A stretch of DNA of 64,000 nucleotides from Luteibacter aegosomatis (GCF_023078455.1 NZ_CP095740.1:980001-1044000), one strand, 5' to 3'. Numbered from the stretch's first letter, positions 1-10,244 are shown. Notes: generated from the sequence alone by a model not told the origin. Program-made: numbers and translations.

Positions 1-1
1 C

Positions 2-1417
2 CTCCTCGCGGTGAAATCCATCTCGATTCCCGGCGCCGCGGGACAGATGGGCGTGGCCACCGGCATGGGCATGCTGCTGGGCTGGGCGCTCGGCTGGCCG
101 CCCGCGCAGGGGTTCGTGTTCGGCCTCGCGCTGTCGGTGGCCAGTACGGTGGTGTTGTTGCGTGCGATGGAAGAACGCCGGCTTCTCGACAGCGACCGTG
201 GGCGTATCGCCGTGGGTTGGCTGATCGTCGAAGACCTCGCGATGGTGCTGGCGCTGGTGCTGCTTCCGGCCATCGGTGGTTTCCTCGGCGCGGATCGGGG
301 CACGGCGGCACCCTCCGTCGGCGAATTGCTGGGCACCGTGGCATGGACCATCGGCAAGGTGGTGCTGTTCGTCGCCGTGATGCTGGTGATCGGCAAGCGC
401 GTCATTCCGTGGACCTTGCAGACCGTGTCGGCCAGCGGATCGCGTGAACTCTTCCGCCTGGCCGTGCTCGCCATCGCGCTGGGCGTGGCCTTCGGCGCGG
501 CGCACCTGTTCGACGTGTCGTTCGAACTGGGCGCCTTCTTCGCGGGCATGATGATGGGCGAGTCCAAGCTGTCCCAGCGGGCGGCGGAGGAAACCCTGCC
601 GCTGCGCGACGCGTTCGCCGTGCTGTTCTTCGTCTCCATCGGCATGCTCTTCAACCCCGGCGTGGTGGTGCAGCATCCGTGGATCGTGCTGGCGGCGTGC
701 CTGATCATCATCGTGGGCAAATCGGCCGCGGCCTACGCCATCGTGCGCGCGTTCGGCCGGCCGCCGAAGACCGCGCTCACCATCGCGACGAGCCTGGCTC
801 AGATCGGCGAGTTTTCCTTCATCCTCGCGGGCCTGGGCGTTTCGCTGGGCCTGTTGAGCGAGCAGGCGCGCGACGTGCTGCTCGCCGCGGCCATCGTCTC
901 CATCCTGGTCAACCCGTTGCTCTTCGTCGCGCTGGATCGCTGGGTGGCCAGGCACGACGCCGATGCGCCGGACGAGCACCCCGAGGTGAGGGGGCATACG
1001 GTGCTGGTCGGCTTCGGCCGGGTGGGGCGCCGCGTGTTCGCCGAGCTGAGTGCGGCGGGTACGTCGATCCTGGTGATCGAGACCGACGAAGACGCCGTGC
1101 GCGAGCTTCGCGACAGCGGCAAGGCGGAAGTGGTCATCGGCAATGCCGCCGCGGCGCCGGTGCTGGCCGAGGCCAATCTGGCCTCCGCACGCGCGTTGAT
1201 CGTGGCGGTGCCCGACCCCTTCGAGGGTGGCCAGGTCGTGCGTGCGGCGCGTGCGTTGCGCGCCGACCTCCCGATCGTGGCGCGCGCGCATTCGCAGGAA
1301 TGCATGGGGCACCTGTCGGGGCTCGGCGCGAGCGAGGTCGTGTACGGCGAGGAAGAGCTGGCGCGGCGGATGGTGGAGATGGCGTTTCCGGTGCCGATCG
1401 TGCCATCGCATCATTAA
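2..1417 (+). CDS. ybaL: YbaL/KefB-type cation:proton antiporter (CPA2) with RCK domain, 5' partial
   Basis: Inner-membrane monovalent-cation/H+ antiporter of the CPA2 family. The frame is already open at base 2 and the first residues (LLAVKSISIPGA) align with an internal position of E. coli YbaL from memory, so roughly the first 90-100 residues lie outside the window and the GTG at 11 is not a true start. About 300 residues of hydrophobic helices are followed by a cytoplasmic TrkA-N/RCK domain with a Rossmann loop (VGFGRVGRRV near 1005-1035) that binds nucleotide and gates transport. The helix region has the family features FELGAFFAGMMMGES and LPLRDAFAVLFF. It ends 143 bases before the GH15 gene. 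The ion transported cannot be deduced. Confidence 0.88.
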   Translation, partial: LLAVKSISIPGAAGQMGVATGMGMLLGWALGWPPAQGFVFGLALSVASTVVLLRAMEERRLLDSDRGRIAVGWLIVEDLAMVLALVLLPAIGGFLGADRGTAAPSVGELLGTVAWTIGKVVLFVAVMLVIGKRVIPWTLQTVSASGSRELFRLAVLAIALGVAFGAAHLFDVSFELGAFFAGMMMGESKLSQRAAEETLPLRDAFAVLFFVSIGMLFNPGVVVQHPWIVLAACLIIIVGKSAAAYAIVRAFGRPPKTALTIATSLAQIGEFSFILAGLGVSLGLLSEQARDVLLAAAIVSILVNPLLFVALDRWVARHDADAPDEHPEVRGHTVLVGFGRVGRRVFAELSAAGTSILVIETDEDAVRELRDSGKAEVVIGNAAAAPVLAEANLASARALIVAVPDPFEGGQVVRAARALRADLPIVARAHSQECMGHLSGLGASEVVYGEEELARRMVEMAFPVPIVPSHH

Positions 1418-1560
1418 AAATCCGCATCGCTTCTTTGCGAAAACCGGGCGAAGGCCGGTGCCCACGGCGAAGCGGTTCGAGCTTGCGTGAGCCTGGACAC
1501 GCTCCGCTAACGCCTCGTTGGCTAACGTTCCGCCGGTTGGCCCTGACGCAAGAGGACACG

Positions 1561-3393
1561 ATGGCCCCCCGCATCGAAGACTACGCGATGATCGGCAACT
1601 GCCGCACCGCGGCCCTGGTATCGCGCGACGGATCGATCGACTGGCTTTGCCTGCCCCGGTTCGATGCCGCGGCTTGCTTCGCGGCACTGCTTGGCGACGA
1701 AGACCATGGCTGCTGGCGGCTCGCTCCCTCAGACGGCGAGGCCCGGTCCCGGCGCGAGTACATCGACGGCAGCCTCGTGCTGCTCACCGAATGGCAGACC
1801 GCCACCGGAAGCGCGCGGGTCACCGACTTCATGCCCTTCGCGGGCGACCAGGTCGGCGTCACGCGGATCGTCGAGGGCATCGAGGGGCGGGTGGACTTCG
1901 AGACCCTGCTCCGTATCCGCTTCGATTACGGCAACGCCGTGCCCTGGGTGAGCCGCGTCGACGACGATACCCTCACCGCCGTCGCCGGCCCCGACCTCGT
2001 CGTGTTGCGCAGTACCGTGCCGCTGGAAGGGGAGAACATGCACAGCGTGGCGCGCTTCGCGGTATCGGCCGGGGAATCGGTGGCGTTCACGATGACCTGG
2101 GGGCCGTCGCACCTCGCTCCGCCGGAAGCCATCGATCCACGCGCCGCGCTGGAGGAATCCCTCGCTTTCTGGGAAGACTGGTCGGGCCGTTGCCTCGGCA
2201 TGGGCGAATGGACCGACATCGTTCGCCGTTCGCTGGTGGTGCTGAAGGGATTGAGCTACCTGCCCACCGGCGGCATCGTCGCCGCGCCCACCACCTCGTT
2301 GCCCGAATGGATCGGCGGCGAGCGCAACTGGGATTACCGCTACTGCTGGGCGCGCGACGCGACCTTCGTACTGTCCGCGCTGGTCAACGCGGGCTATCAC
2401 GACGAAGCCAGCGCATGGCGCGACTGGGTGCGTCGCGCCGTGGCCGGCTCCCCGGGCCAATTGCAGGTGCTCTACGGGCTCGCGGGCGAGCGGCGCCTGG
2501 AGGAATACGAACTGACCTGGCTGCCGGGCTACGAAGGCTCGCGTCCCGTCCGCGTGGGCAATGCCGCCTCGTCCCAGTTCCAGCTCGACATCTTCGGCGA
2601 GCTGGTGGGCGCCTTCGCGCATGCGGTCCGCCATGGCGTGGCCTTGCAGCCCGAGGCCGACGACGTGCAGGAGGTGTTCCTCGATCACCTCGCCAGCATC
2701 TGGCGCGAACCCGACGAGGGCATCTGGGAGATTCGCGGCGAACCCCGCCACTTCGTGCACTCCAAGGTGATGGCCTGGCTGGCCTTCCAGCGGGCCTCCG
2801 AACAGCCGCGGGCGGAAGGCTCGCCGTTGTCGAGGCGATGGCGCGGGATCGCCGACGAGATCCGCGCCGACATCCTCGCCAAGGGCGTCGATCTCGAGCG
2901 AGGCTGCCTCGTGCAGTCGTACGGTTCGACGGAGGTCGACGCGAGCCTGCTGCTGGTCACCCTCACCGATTTCCTGCCGCCGGACGATCCGCGTGTCGCC
3001 GCCACCATTCGCGCGGTCGAGAAAGACCTGCTCGTCGACGGCTTCGTGCTTCGCTACGACACGCGCAGCGGCGTGGACGGACTGCCGCCGGGCGAGGGGC
3101 AGTTCCTGCCGTGCAGCTTCTGGCTGGTGGAGAATTACGTGCTGCTCGGCCGCATGGACGACGCGCGCGAGCTCTTCGTCCGGCTCGTCGGGCTGACGAA
3201 CGACCTCGGATTGCTCGCGGAGGAGTACGATCCCGTTTCGAAGCGCCTGCTGGGCAATTTCCCCCAGGCCTTTTCGCACGTCGCGCTGGTCAACGCCGCC
3301 TTTAGCCTGGCGCGTCGAAGCAGCGCCACGGCGGATATGCATGTCAGTCCAGAATCCACCTTGAACCAGCCTTCCCCAGGAGTTCGTGCATGA
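1561..3393 (+). CDS. Glycoside hydrolase family 15 protein (glucoamylase/trehalase-like)
   Basis: 610 residues. An N-terminal beta domain ([20 protein letters not shown], the usual opening of bacterial GH15 proteins) precedes an (alpha/alpha)6 barrel with [19 protein letters not shown] at about residues 256-274, [18 protein letters not shown] near 519 and [14 protein letters not shown] near 566. GH15 enzymes release glucose from alpha-glucans or cleave trehalose; no signal peptide is seen, so a cytoplasmic role in glycogen or trehalose turnover is likely. The ATG at 1561 follows AGAGGA at good spacing; the frame is open further upstream but that part overlaps the antiporter gene and looks non-coding. 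The stop overlaps the zwf start (ATGA), consistent with translational coupling of glucose release to glucose-6-phosphate oxidation. Substrate is not determinable here. Confidence 0.9.
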   Translation: MAPRIEDYAMIGNCRTAALVSRDGSIDWLCLPRFDAAACFAALLGDEDHGCWRLAPSDGEARSRREYIDGSLVLLTEWQTATGSARVTDFMPFAGDQVGVTRIVEGIEGRVDFETLLRIRFDYGNAVPWVSRVDDDTLTAVAGPDLVVLRSTVPLEGENMHSVARFAVSAGESVAFTMTWGPSHLAPPEAIDPRAALEESLAFWEDWSGRCLGMGEWTDIVRRSLVVLKGLSYLPTGGIVAAPTTSLPEWIGGERNWDYRYCWARDATFVLSALVNAGYHDEASAWRDWVRRAVAGSPGQLQVLYGLAGERRLEEYELTWLPGYEGSRPVRVGNAASSQFQLDIFGELVGAFAHAVRHGVALQPEADDVQEVFLDHLASIWREPDEGIWEIRGEPRHFVHSKVMAWLAFQRASEQPRAEGSPLSRRWRGIADEIRADILAKGVDLERGCLVQSYGSTEVDASLLLVTLTDFLPPDDPRVAATIRAVEKDLLVDGFVLRYDTRSGVDGLPPGEGQFLPCSFWLVENYVLLGRMDDARELFVRLVGLTNDLGLLAEEYDPVSKRLLGNFPQAFSHVALVNAAFSLARRSSATADMHVSPESTLNQPSPGVRA

Positions 3394-5198
3394 GCCAAGC
3401 CACCGCCAAGCGCATCAGTTCGCGCGCCCATCCGGCCGATCCGTGTACCGTCGTGATCTTCGGCGCGGCCGGCGACCTGACCAGCCGCCTCGTGGTACCG
3501 GCCCTCTACAACATGCGCCGTACGGGGCTGTTGTCCGACAACTTCGCCGTCGTCGGCTTCAACCACGGCAAGATGACCGACAACGCCTGGCGCAACAGCC
3601 TGCGCACGGCGCTGGAGCGCTACGTGGGCACCAGCGGCCGCAAGCTCGACGAAGAAGCCTGGGACTGGCTCAGCGGGCAGATGACCTATCACGCCGGCGA
3701 TTTCGACGATAAGCAGGCCTTCCAGAGCCTGTCGGTGAAGCTGGGCGAGATCGAACGCAAGCGCGGCACCCAGGGCAACGTGCTCTTCTACCTCGCCACG
3801 CCGGAGCGTTTCTTCGGCGACGTGATCGAGAAGCTGCAGGAGGCGGGACTGGTGGACGACGGCGGGGCGGACGGCCGCTTCTGGCGCCGCGTCATCATCG
3901 AGAAGCCGTTCGGCCACGATCTCGCCTCGGCACGCGCGCTCAACGAACGCATCCTCAAGGTGCTGCGCGAGGACCAGGTCTACCGCATCGACCACTTCCT
4001 CGGGAAGGAGACGGTGCAGAACATCATGGCCTTCCGTTTCGCCAACGGCCTGTTCGAGCCCATCTGGAACCGCGACCGCATCGATCACGTGCAGATCACC
4101 GTGGCCGAGACGGTGGGCGTGGAGCGCCGCGGCACGTTCTACGAGCAAACCGGTGCCCTGCGCGACATGGTGCCCAACCATCTCTTCCAGTTGCTGGCGA
4201 TGGTGGCGATGGAACCTCCCTCTTCGTTCGATGCCGAAGCCGTGCGCACGCGCAAGGCGGAGGTGATCGAAGCGATCCGGCCCGTGCAACCGGAGGATGC
4301 CGTACGCGGCCAGTACGGCCCCGGCGCCGTCAACGGCGAGCTGGCCACCACGTATCGCGAGGAGCCCGACGTGGCCCCCGATTCGGTCACCGAGACGTTC
4401 GTGGCGATGAAGCTTTCCATCGACACCTGGCGCTGGTCCGGCGTACCGTTCTACCTGCGCACGGGCAAGCACATGGGCCGCCGCACCACCGAGATCGCCA
4501 TCCGTTTCAAATCGGCGCCGTTCGCCCCGTTCCGCGGCACGGGGATGGATGCGTTCGGACCGGACTGGCTGGTGTTGCAGATCCAGCCCGACGAGGGCAT
4601 CTCGTTGCAGTTCGACGTGAAGCGTCCCGGTCCGCGCGTGGAGCTCGCGCCCGTGCGCATGGATTTCAAGTACGCCGACTGGTTCCGCGCCGAGCCGAAC
4701 GTGGGCTACGAAACGCTGCTGTACGACTGCATGACCGGCGACGCCACGCTGTTCCAGCGCGCCGACATGGTCGAGGCTTGCTGGCGCGCCGTGCAGCCGA
4801 TCCTCGATGAGTGGGCGCAGCGTCTGCCGGCCGACTTTCCCAATTACGCCTCGGGCAGCGCCGGCCCGGCCTCGTCCGATACCTTGCTCGCCATGGGCGG
4901 CCGTTCATGGCGTCCGCTGAATTCGTCGAGCGAGCCGCTGGCCCGCAAGCCGGTGCGCGCGAAGGCCGAGGCGGCGCCGTCGGCCGCCGCGGATACGCCG
5001 CGCGCCGCGGCGAAGAAGGGCGCAGCGAAGAAAGGCGCGGTTCGCCGAGCGGCGAGCAAGAAGGTGGCGGCGAAGACGGCTTCCGCCCGCAAGGTCGCGA
5101 CGAAGACGACGGCCACGCGGAAAACGGCTGCGAGGAAGACGACGGCGAAGAAGACGGCCACCCGTCGGACGCCGGCGACCCGCCCGCGCGGCAGGTAA
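3390..5198 (+). CDS. zwf: Glucose-6-phosphate 1-dehydrogenase with C-terminal histone-H1-like tail
   Basis: Oxidises glucose 6-phosphate to 6-phosphogluconolactone with NAD(P)+, the entry to the Entner-Doudoroff and pentose phosphate routes. The N-terminal nucleotide-binding motif is [12 protein letters not shown] and the catalytic signature is [13 protein letters not shown] near residues 199-211. At 602 residues it is about 100 longer than usual family members. The excess is residues about 520-602, an Ala/Lys/Arg/Thr-rich tail made of degenerate AAKK, TARK and TAKK steps resembling histone H1 or the AlgP/HctB class of bacterial DNA-binding tails. The tail is in frame with no break, and the gene ends in a strong terminator, so it is a genuine fusion rather than an assembly error. 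Starts within the GH15 stop (ATGA). Confidence 0.95.
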   Translation: MSQATAKRISSRAHPADPCTVVIFGAAGDLTSRLVVPALYNMRRTGLLSDNFAVVGFNHGKMTDNAWRNSLRTALERYVGTSGRKLDEEAWDWLSGQMTYHAGDFDDKQAFQSLSVKLGEIERKRGTQGNVLFYLATPERFFGDVIEKLQEAGLVDDGGADGRFWRRVIIEKPFGHDLASARALNERILKVLREDQVYRIDHFLGKETVQNIMAFRFANGLFEPIWNRDRIDHVQITVAETVGVERRGTFYEQTGALRDMVPNHLFQLLAMVAMEPPSSFDAEAVRTRKAEVIEAIRPVQPEDAVRGQYGPGAVNGELATTYREEPDVAPDSVTETFVAMKLSIDTWRWSGVPFYLRTGKHMGRRTTEIAIRFKSAPFAPFRGTGMDAFGPDWLVLQIQPDEGISLQFDVKRPGPRVELAPVRMDFKYADWFRAEPNVGYETLLYDCMTGDATLFQRADMVEACWRAVQPILDEWAQRLPADFPNYASGSAGPASSDTLLAMGGRSWRPLNSSSEPLARKPVRAKAEAAPSAAADTPRAAAKKGAAKKGAVRRAASKKVAAKTASARKVATKTTATRKTAARKTTAKKTATRRTPATRPRGR

Positions 5199-5221
5199 GT
5201 CGTCGGCCGGGTGACGGACGA

Positions 5222-5251
5222 GGGGCCTCGCTTCGGCGAGGCCCCTTTTTT
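5222..5251 (+). terminator. Rho-independent terminator after zwf
   Basis: Perfect 10-bp stem GGGGCCTCGC / GCGAGGCCCC around a TTCG tetraloop, followed by six T. It starts 23 bases after the zwf stop and also lies just past the end of the convergent DUF3300 gene, though the T-run serves only the + strand. Confidence 0.95.
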
Positions 5252-5256
5252 ATCGC

Positions 5257-6951
5257 TCAGTGGTCGTGTTTGTCCTCGTGCGCGGGCGGGCGACGCTCGT
5301 CATGGTGAGGCGCCGGGCGGGACGCCTGGTGCTGTTCCGGACGAGCCTCCACGTGGGGCTGCGCGTGCGCTTCCATGCGTGGTTCCATGTGCGGCTCCAT
5401 GCGCTGCTCCATGCGCGGCTGCGCGCGCGGTTCCACGCGCTGCTCCATGTGCGGCTGTGCCTGCGGTTCCATGTGCGGTTCCTCGCGTGGTTCCACCCGC
5501 GGTTCCGCGCGGTGCGTCATCAGGCCAGGGTCCGTCGGCGGCGGGACATGCTGGGCCAGGCGCGTGTCCCTCGGGGGCATGCGGACATCGTCGCGGGTTT
5601 CCTGTCGCGGCGCCGCGACGGGTGTCGGTGAGGGCCGGTCATGGCGCTGCGCCGTCGCGGGGTCGAAGGCGTGCGGCCTGCCTGGTTCCATCGCTCCACC
5701 GGCGGCCGGGGCGTGTGCTTCCGGCGGCCGGGGCGGCTCGTTCCCGGCGTGGGCTGCGAAGGCCGCTCGCTCGGCGCCTGGAGACGGCAGGGCGGGGCGG
5801 CCGTTCGGCGCGGTGGCATGCATCATGGCCGGGCTGAAGCTCGGACGCTGCATGTGCGCGAAATCCACGGCCCGTGGCGAGGCGGCAGGGGGCGCGAAGC
5901 GGCTCGGTCCAGGAGCGGGCGCACCCCGGTCAAAGGTGTTGTGCACCGAGACGTTGCCGAAGTCGTGCCGGTTGTCGATGTGCACGGAACGGTCGATGTG
6001 GGTGTACCGATTGATCACGGTGGTGCGGTTCACCACGTAAGGATGGTTGTCGTAGACCACGGCCGGCCGCCCGTACCCGCCGCCGCGTGGACCGCCCCAG
6101 GAGGTCCGCCAGGCATCCCAGCCCCAGGGATGGTCGTGGTGTCCGTGCGCGAACAGTTCACCCACCAGCACGCCTGCGCCGAACGACAGCAGCCCGGTCG
6201 CGACGAGATCGCCGCGGTCGGGTGCCGGTTCGTACCAGCGTTCGGTGGTGTAGACGCGCGAATAGACCGGTTCGCCGTAGACGACGTCGGGATCGTAGCT
6301 GGGCACGTAGACGACATCCGGCTGGGCCGGTTCGATCTCGATGGTCTGGGCCGGCGGCTCGACGACACGACGTTCGTCGACCACGGTCGTGGTTTCGGGC
6401 GCGTCCGTCACGCGTACCGTCTGCTGGGGCGTATCGCGGAGCGAACCGTGCGCGCGGGCACGCTGACGCATCACCTGGATCGCGTTGAGTACGTCCGTCG
6501 GTTCGGCCGCGTAGGCCGCGCCCAGTGCGGCGGTCCAGTCGTCATGGCCGTCCAGCTGGTCGACCACCGCGGGAAACGCCACCAGTGCCTTGACGCTGGG
6601 ATCCCACGGTTCGTCGGCGGCGGCATCGATCAGCGCCGAGCCGCTGAGGTTGCGCCGGTCTTCGAGGAACCCGCGTGCCGCATGCACGTCGTCGGGGTGG
6701 GTGGAGGCGGCGAGCGTCAGCGCGACGAGCTTGTCGGGGAACAAGGCGATGGGGGAGACCAGCGCGTAGAGCTGTTCCGCGGTCGGCGGTTGGTAGGCCG
6801 CCGCTGCGGGCTGTTCCGCCGTGACGGCGGGTGCCGGTGACGGCGCAGCCGCTTCGTCCGCCGGCGCCTGGCGCTGGCAACCCGCCAGCATGCCGAGCGT
6901 CGCGACCGATAGCGCGGTCATCAGAAAGACATCCTTCGGAAGGTATTTCAT
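5257..6951 (-). CDS. DUF3300 domain lipoprotein with His/Pro/Glu-rich repetitive tail
   Basis: 564 residues from the ATG at 6951, chosen because GAGAGG lies just upstream and because it opens directly with a lipoprotein signal (LATGMLAGC-like: SVATLGMLAGC). After a short Ala/Pro linker comes a DUF3300 domain at about residues 55-190 (LYALVSPIALFPDKLVALTL, then ASTHPDDVHAARGFL). The family is uncharacterised; members are predicted periplasmic or outer-membrane proteins. The middle is Tyr/Asp/Val-rich (VYVPSYDPDVVYG). The last about 250 residues are low complexity, ending in repeats of the type MEPxxQPHMEQR and a His-rich terminus, which could bind metal but this is inference. A longer reading from 7038 is possible but lacks a ribosome-binding site. 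Confidence 0.85.
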   Translation of the reverse strand: MKYLPKDVFLMTALSVATLGMLAGCQRQAPADEAAAPSPAPAVTAEQPAAAAYQPPTAEQLYALVSPIALFPDKLVALTLAASTHPDDVHAARGFLEDRRNLSGSALIDAAADEPWDPSVKALVAFPAVVDQLDGHDDWTAALGAAYAAEPTDVLNAIQVMRQRARAHGSLRDTPQQTVRVTDAPETTTVVDERRVVEPPAQTIEIEPAQPDVVYVPSYDPDVVYGEPVYSRVYTTERWYEPAPDRGDLVATGLLSFGAGVLVGELFAHGHHDHPWGWDAWRTSWGGPRGGGYGRPAVVYDNHPYVVNRTTVINRYTHIDRSVHIDNRHDFGNVSVHNTFDRGAPAPGPSRFAPPAASPRAVDFAHMQRPSFSPAMMHATAPNGRPALPSPGAERAAFAAHAGNEPPRPPEAHAPAAGGAMEPGRPHAFDPATAQRHDRPSPTPVAAPRQETRDDVRMPPRDTRLAQHVPPPTDPGLMTHRAEPRVEPREEPHMEPQAQPHMEQRVEPRAQPRMEQRMEPHMEPRMEAHAQPHVEARPEQHQASRPAPHHDERRPPAHEDKHDH

Positions 6952-7601
6952 GGGGCCTCTCGTCCAGGGTCGCGTGCGGATCCGGTGTGGCGCCAATGTC
7001 GTTTTCGGCGCGTGACTGGGCGCTGTCTGGAGGCGCAAGGCCTTGCGCTTTGAAGGAGCCGTTTAAGGACGGTTGAGGAGGGCGTCCCCAGGCGCTCGGC
7101 GCCATGGATGGCTGCGCGCTTTTTGATGCATCGCAGCAATACCGCTCGCGCCGACCGATCGCGCTCGTTGCGCTGCGCCAATCGGACCTAAAGCCCCTGC
7201 CACCAATGGCTTGCGCGTGATTTCGGACAAAATCGAGCGCTACTGGATCGATCCAAATAGTCGGGCCACATTCCGCACTGCACTATTTTGGTATTCCTGC
7301 GTTATCCATGTAAATCATGGAGTTGCAAGAGTTTGTCTATCCTTGGATCGAGTTAAAAATCAGTTGACAACGTTGTCAACTCACCCAAGAATCCGCCAGT
7401 AACACGGTACGCCGTGATTGCGCGCGATACCCCGTCAAGGGCGCGCGAAAGTGAAGAAGGGCACCAGAAGACCCCAACGAAGCGAACGTCCCGACGCTGG
7501 CCCATGGCCAGCGCGGTCCCGTTCGCTCGAAAAAAAACCAGACGCGGGGTTGGGCCCGGCCGACAAGCGAGCCCTGCCTCTTTTCCTTTCAGGAGATCGA
7601 T
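6952..7601. other. 650-bp intergenic region between divergent DUF3300 and TonB-receptor genes
   Basis: No coding region with convincing composition was found. From about 7200 the sequence becomes clearly more AT-rich than its surroundings, as expected for a regulatory region, and it holds the palindromic operator and promoter annotated separately. The transcript leader from about 7400 to 7601 is long (about 200 bases) and has no recognised riboswitch. Confidence 0.6.
7362..7392 (+). promoter_or_regulatory. Sigma70-type promoter overlapped by a 20-bp palindromic operator (LacI/GalR-like)
   Basis: Bases 7362-7381 read AGTTGACAAC GTTGTCAACT, a perfect 20-bp palindrome with the central CG typical of LacI/GalR-family operators. 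The same bases contain a perfect -35 box TTGACA (7364-7369); 17 bases further on is AAGAAT (7387-7392), four of six matches to the -10 consensus. A repressor bound here would block polymerase directly, so the mannoside locus downstream is probably repressed and induced by a sugar. No LacI-family gene lies in the window, so the regulator is encoded elsewhere. Confidence 0.7.
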
Positions 7602-10244
7602 GTGAACCACCGTTTCAGCGCGCTTTCCATGGCCATCCTGGCCGGTCTGTTCGCCACCGGCAGCGTGATGGCGCAGACCGCCACCAACGCCCCGGCCGCG
7701 AGCGACGCGAAGAAGACCACCGCCGACCAGGCCGCACCGCAGGACGCGGCCGAGCTTACCGGCATCACCGTGACCGGCATCCGCGCGAGCTTGCAGAAGT
7801 CGCTCGACCTCAAGCGCAACTCCGACTCGATCGTCGATGCCATCTCGGCCGAAGACGTGGGCAAGTTCCCGGACACCAACGTGGCCGAGTCGCTGTCGCA
7901 CCTCCCCGGCATCAGCGTGGACCGCAACTTCGGCGAAGGCGACAAGGTCAGCATCCTCGGCACCGACCCGGCGCTGAACCGCCTGCTGCTGAACGGCCAG
8001 ACCCTCGCTTCGACCAACTGGACGTCCGACCCGAACAACCCGGACAGCCGCTCGTTCGACTACAGCCTGCTCACCTCGGAAATCATCGGTAACGCCCAGG
8101 TCTACAAGACCCCGCAGGCGAAGATCGACGAAGGCTCGATCGGCGGCACCGTGATCGTCAACACCCGTCGCCCGCTCGACCTCAAGGCGAACACGCTCAC
8201 CGGCAACGTGAGCTACAACTACAACGATCGCGCCGATACCGGCAAGCCGAACGCTTCGGTCTTCTACAGCTGGAAGAACCAGGACAACACCTTCGGCGTG
8301 CTCGGCTCGCTGATGCACTCGCAGCGCATCATCGACCGCCAGGGCACCGAGATCTTCGGCTACCAGCGCGCGAACGATCCGACCGACACCAACCCCGACC
8401 ACCAGTTCGCCCCGGGCGTGGTGCCGGCCGGCACGCAGCCGACCTATCCGACCGCGATCAACACCGCGTGGTTCCAGCAGAAGCGCAAGCGCGACGGCGT
8501 GTCGACCGGCCTGCAGTGGAAGCCGAACGACGCCTTCGAGCTGAACTTCACCGGCCTGTACGTCACCGAGAAGTTCGACAACTTCAACCAGAGCCGCTAC
8601 GGCGACTGGTCGGGTTCGGCGCCGTACGCCACCTCGGTGGGCGTCAACGACGGCGTGATCACCAGCGCCAACTACGGCCCGAACGCACCGACCTACCTCG
8701 ACGGCTACGAGCGCGAGTCGAAGGTCAACACCGGCGCCGCGCAGCTGCGCGCCGACTGGTACGGCGACGGCTGGACCGCGTCGAGCCAGATCGGCTACAC
8801 CGGTTCCACCGGTGGTTCGGAAGGCATCTGGAACACCCAGTTCAAGTCGCTCGGCGGCTACAACTGGAACCTCGACGGCCAGCATCCGCAGATCAACTAC
8901 AACTTCCCGGACAATCCGTCGGCCGCCGCGATCAACGGCGTGGGCTTCAGCCGCGCGCCCACCTACGACCGCGAGCGTTACTTCCAGGCCGACTTCGCGC
9001 ATGACGTGGCGTGGGGCCCGCTGAACCAGATCGAAGTGGGCGTGAAGGCGACCAACCACTACAACGGCCAGGACGCCTACGCCTCGCGCTTCCCGTCGCT
9101 CGCTTCCATGGGCATCGGCGGCCTGACGCTGAACGACTGGGCCGGCGGCCAGACCCCGGACGGCTTCCTGGGCGGCCTGAACGCCACCCCGGGCATGCAG
9201 GACTGGACCACCATCAACAAGGGCGCCCTGAAGGACGGCGTGAACGCGCTGGTCGACCAGTACGGCTCGCCGATCGATCCGAAGGCCACCTACGCCATCC
9301 AGGAGCAGAACCGCGCGTTCTACATCCAGGGTGACTTCGCCGGCGACGACTACCGCGGCAACGTCGGCGTGCGCTACTTCCGCACCCGCGACACGGTGGA
9401 CGGTTACAACGCCGTCGGTACCGACACGTACGCCCCGGTGAACAAGCGCAGCGCGTACCACAACTGGCTGCCGTCGCTGAACATCGCCTACGACGTGCTC
9501 TCGGACGTGACCCTGCGCTTCGCCTACGCCCAGACCATCGCCCGTCCGCGCTACCAGCAGATGACGCCGTACGTCGCCCTCGACGACCGCAGCCTCACCG
9601 GTTCGCGCGGCAACACCGACCTGGGTCCGTACAAGTCGACCAACTACGACTTCTCGGCGGAGTGGTATTTCTCCGAGAACAGCATCCTGTCGGCCGAACT
9701 GTTCTTCCGTCGCATCTCGGGTTACATCCTCAACACCCAGGTGCTCGAGACCCACTACAACCTGACCAACCAGCGTGACGACGTGTACCAGATGCAGGTG
9801 CCGATCAACGCCGGCGTGGCGAAGGTGAAGGGCGCCTCGCTCACGTACCAGCAGAACTTCGGTCGCGGCTTCGGCATGCTGGCGAACTACACGTACTCCG
9901 ACGCGGACACCAGCAACGACTTCCCGCTGCCGTACAACTCGAAGAACTCGTTCAACCTCTCGCCGTTCTTCGAGCAGGGACCGTGGAGCGCGCGCGTGAC
10001 CTACAGCTGGCGCTCGTCGTACTTCACCTCGATCGCGGCGCTGCAGACGCAGCAGATCACGGGTATCTTCCGTGAACTCGACGCGTCCGTCGGCTACCAG
10101 ATCAACGACCACATGCGCATCTCCCTGGATGGCACCAACCTGCTCGACGAGACCTACCAGGTCTACGACGACCGCCCGAGCCAGCCGCTGTACTCGTACA
10201 AGAACGGCCGTACGTACACGGTGACCCTGGGCCTGAAGCTGTGA
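7602..10244 (+). CDS. TonB-dependent receptor of a mannoside/N-glycan utilisation locus
   Basis: Outer-membrane active transporter, 880 residues. Signal peptide MNHRFSALSMAILAGLFATG ending near VMAQ, a TonB-box-like segment ITVTGIRASLQKSLDLK near residues 50-66, a plug domain (DAISAEDVGKFPDTNVAESL; RLLLNGQ), then a 22-strand barrel ending in the typical aromatic/Leu terminus (YTVTLGLKL). There is no N-terminal signalling extension, so it is not an anti-sigma-coupled receptor; no SusD partner follows, as usual in Xanthomonadales. GTG start at 7602 follows AGGAGATCGAT. Its stop overlaps the GH2 start. Substrate assignment (mannose-containing oligosaccharides) rests on the three downstream mannosidases. 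Confidence 0.93.
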   Translation: MNHRFSALSMAILAGLFATGSVMAQTATNAPAASDAKKTTADQAAPQDAAELTGITVTGIRASLQKSLDLKRNSDSIVDAISAEDVGKFPDTNVAESLSHLPGISVDRNFGEGDKVSILGTDPALNRLLLNGQTLASTNWTSDPNNPDSRSFDYSLLTSEIIGNAQVYKTPQAKIDEGSIGGTVIVNTRRPLDLKANTLTGNVSYNYNDRADTGKPNASVFYSWKNQDNTFGVLGSLMHSQRIIDRQGTEIFGYQRANDPTDTNPDHQFAPGVVPAGTQPTYPTAINTAWFQQKRKRDGVSTGLQWKPNDAFELNFTGLYVTEKFDNFNQSRYGDWSGSAPYATSVGVNDGVITSANYGPNAPTYLDGYERESKVNTGAAQLRADWYGDGWTASSQIGYTGSTGGSEGIWNTQFKSLGGYNWNLDGQHPQINYNFPDNPSAAAINGVGFSRAPTYDRERYFQADFAHDVAWGPLNQIEVGVKATNHYNGQDAYASRFPSLASMGIGGLTLNDWAGGQTPDGFLGGLNATPGMQDWTTINKGALKDGVNALVDQYGSPIDPKATYAIQEQNRAFYIQGDFAGDDYRGNVGVRYFRTRDTVDGYNAVGTDTYAPVNKRSAYHNWLPSLNIAYDVLSDVTLRFAYAQTIARPRYQQMTPYVALDDRSLTGSRGNTDLGPYKSTNYDFSAEWYFSENSILSAELFFRRISGYILNTQVLETHYNLTNQRDDVYQMQVPINAGVAKVKGASLTYQQNFGRGFGMLANYTYSDADTSNDFPLPYNSKNSFNLSPFFEQGPWSARVTYSWRSSYFTSIAALQTQQITGIFRELDASVGYQINDHMRISLDGTNLLDETYQVYDDRPSQPLYSYKNGRTYTVTLGLKL

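Noticed and set aside
5370..5520. Regular short repeats resembling a CRISPR-like array
   Set aside because: They are in-frame codon repeats of the DUF3300 lipoprotein's C-terminal tail, without uniform repeat length, spacers or cas genes.
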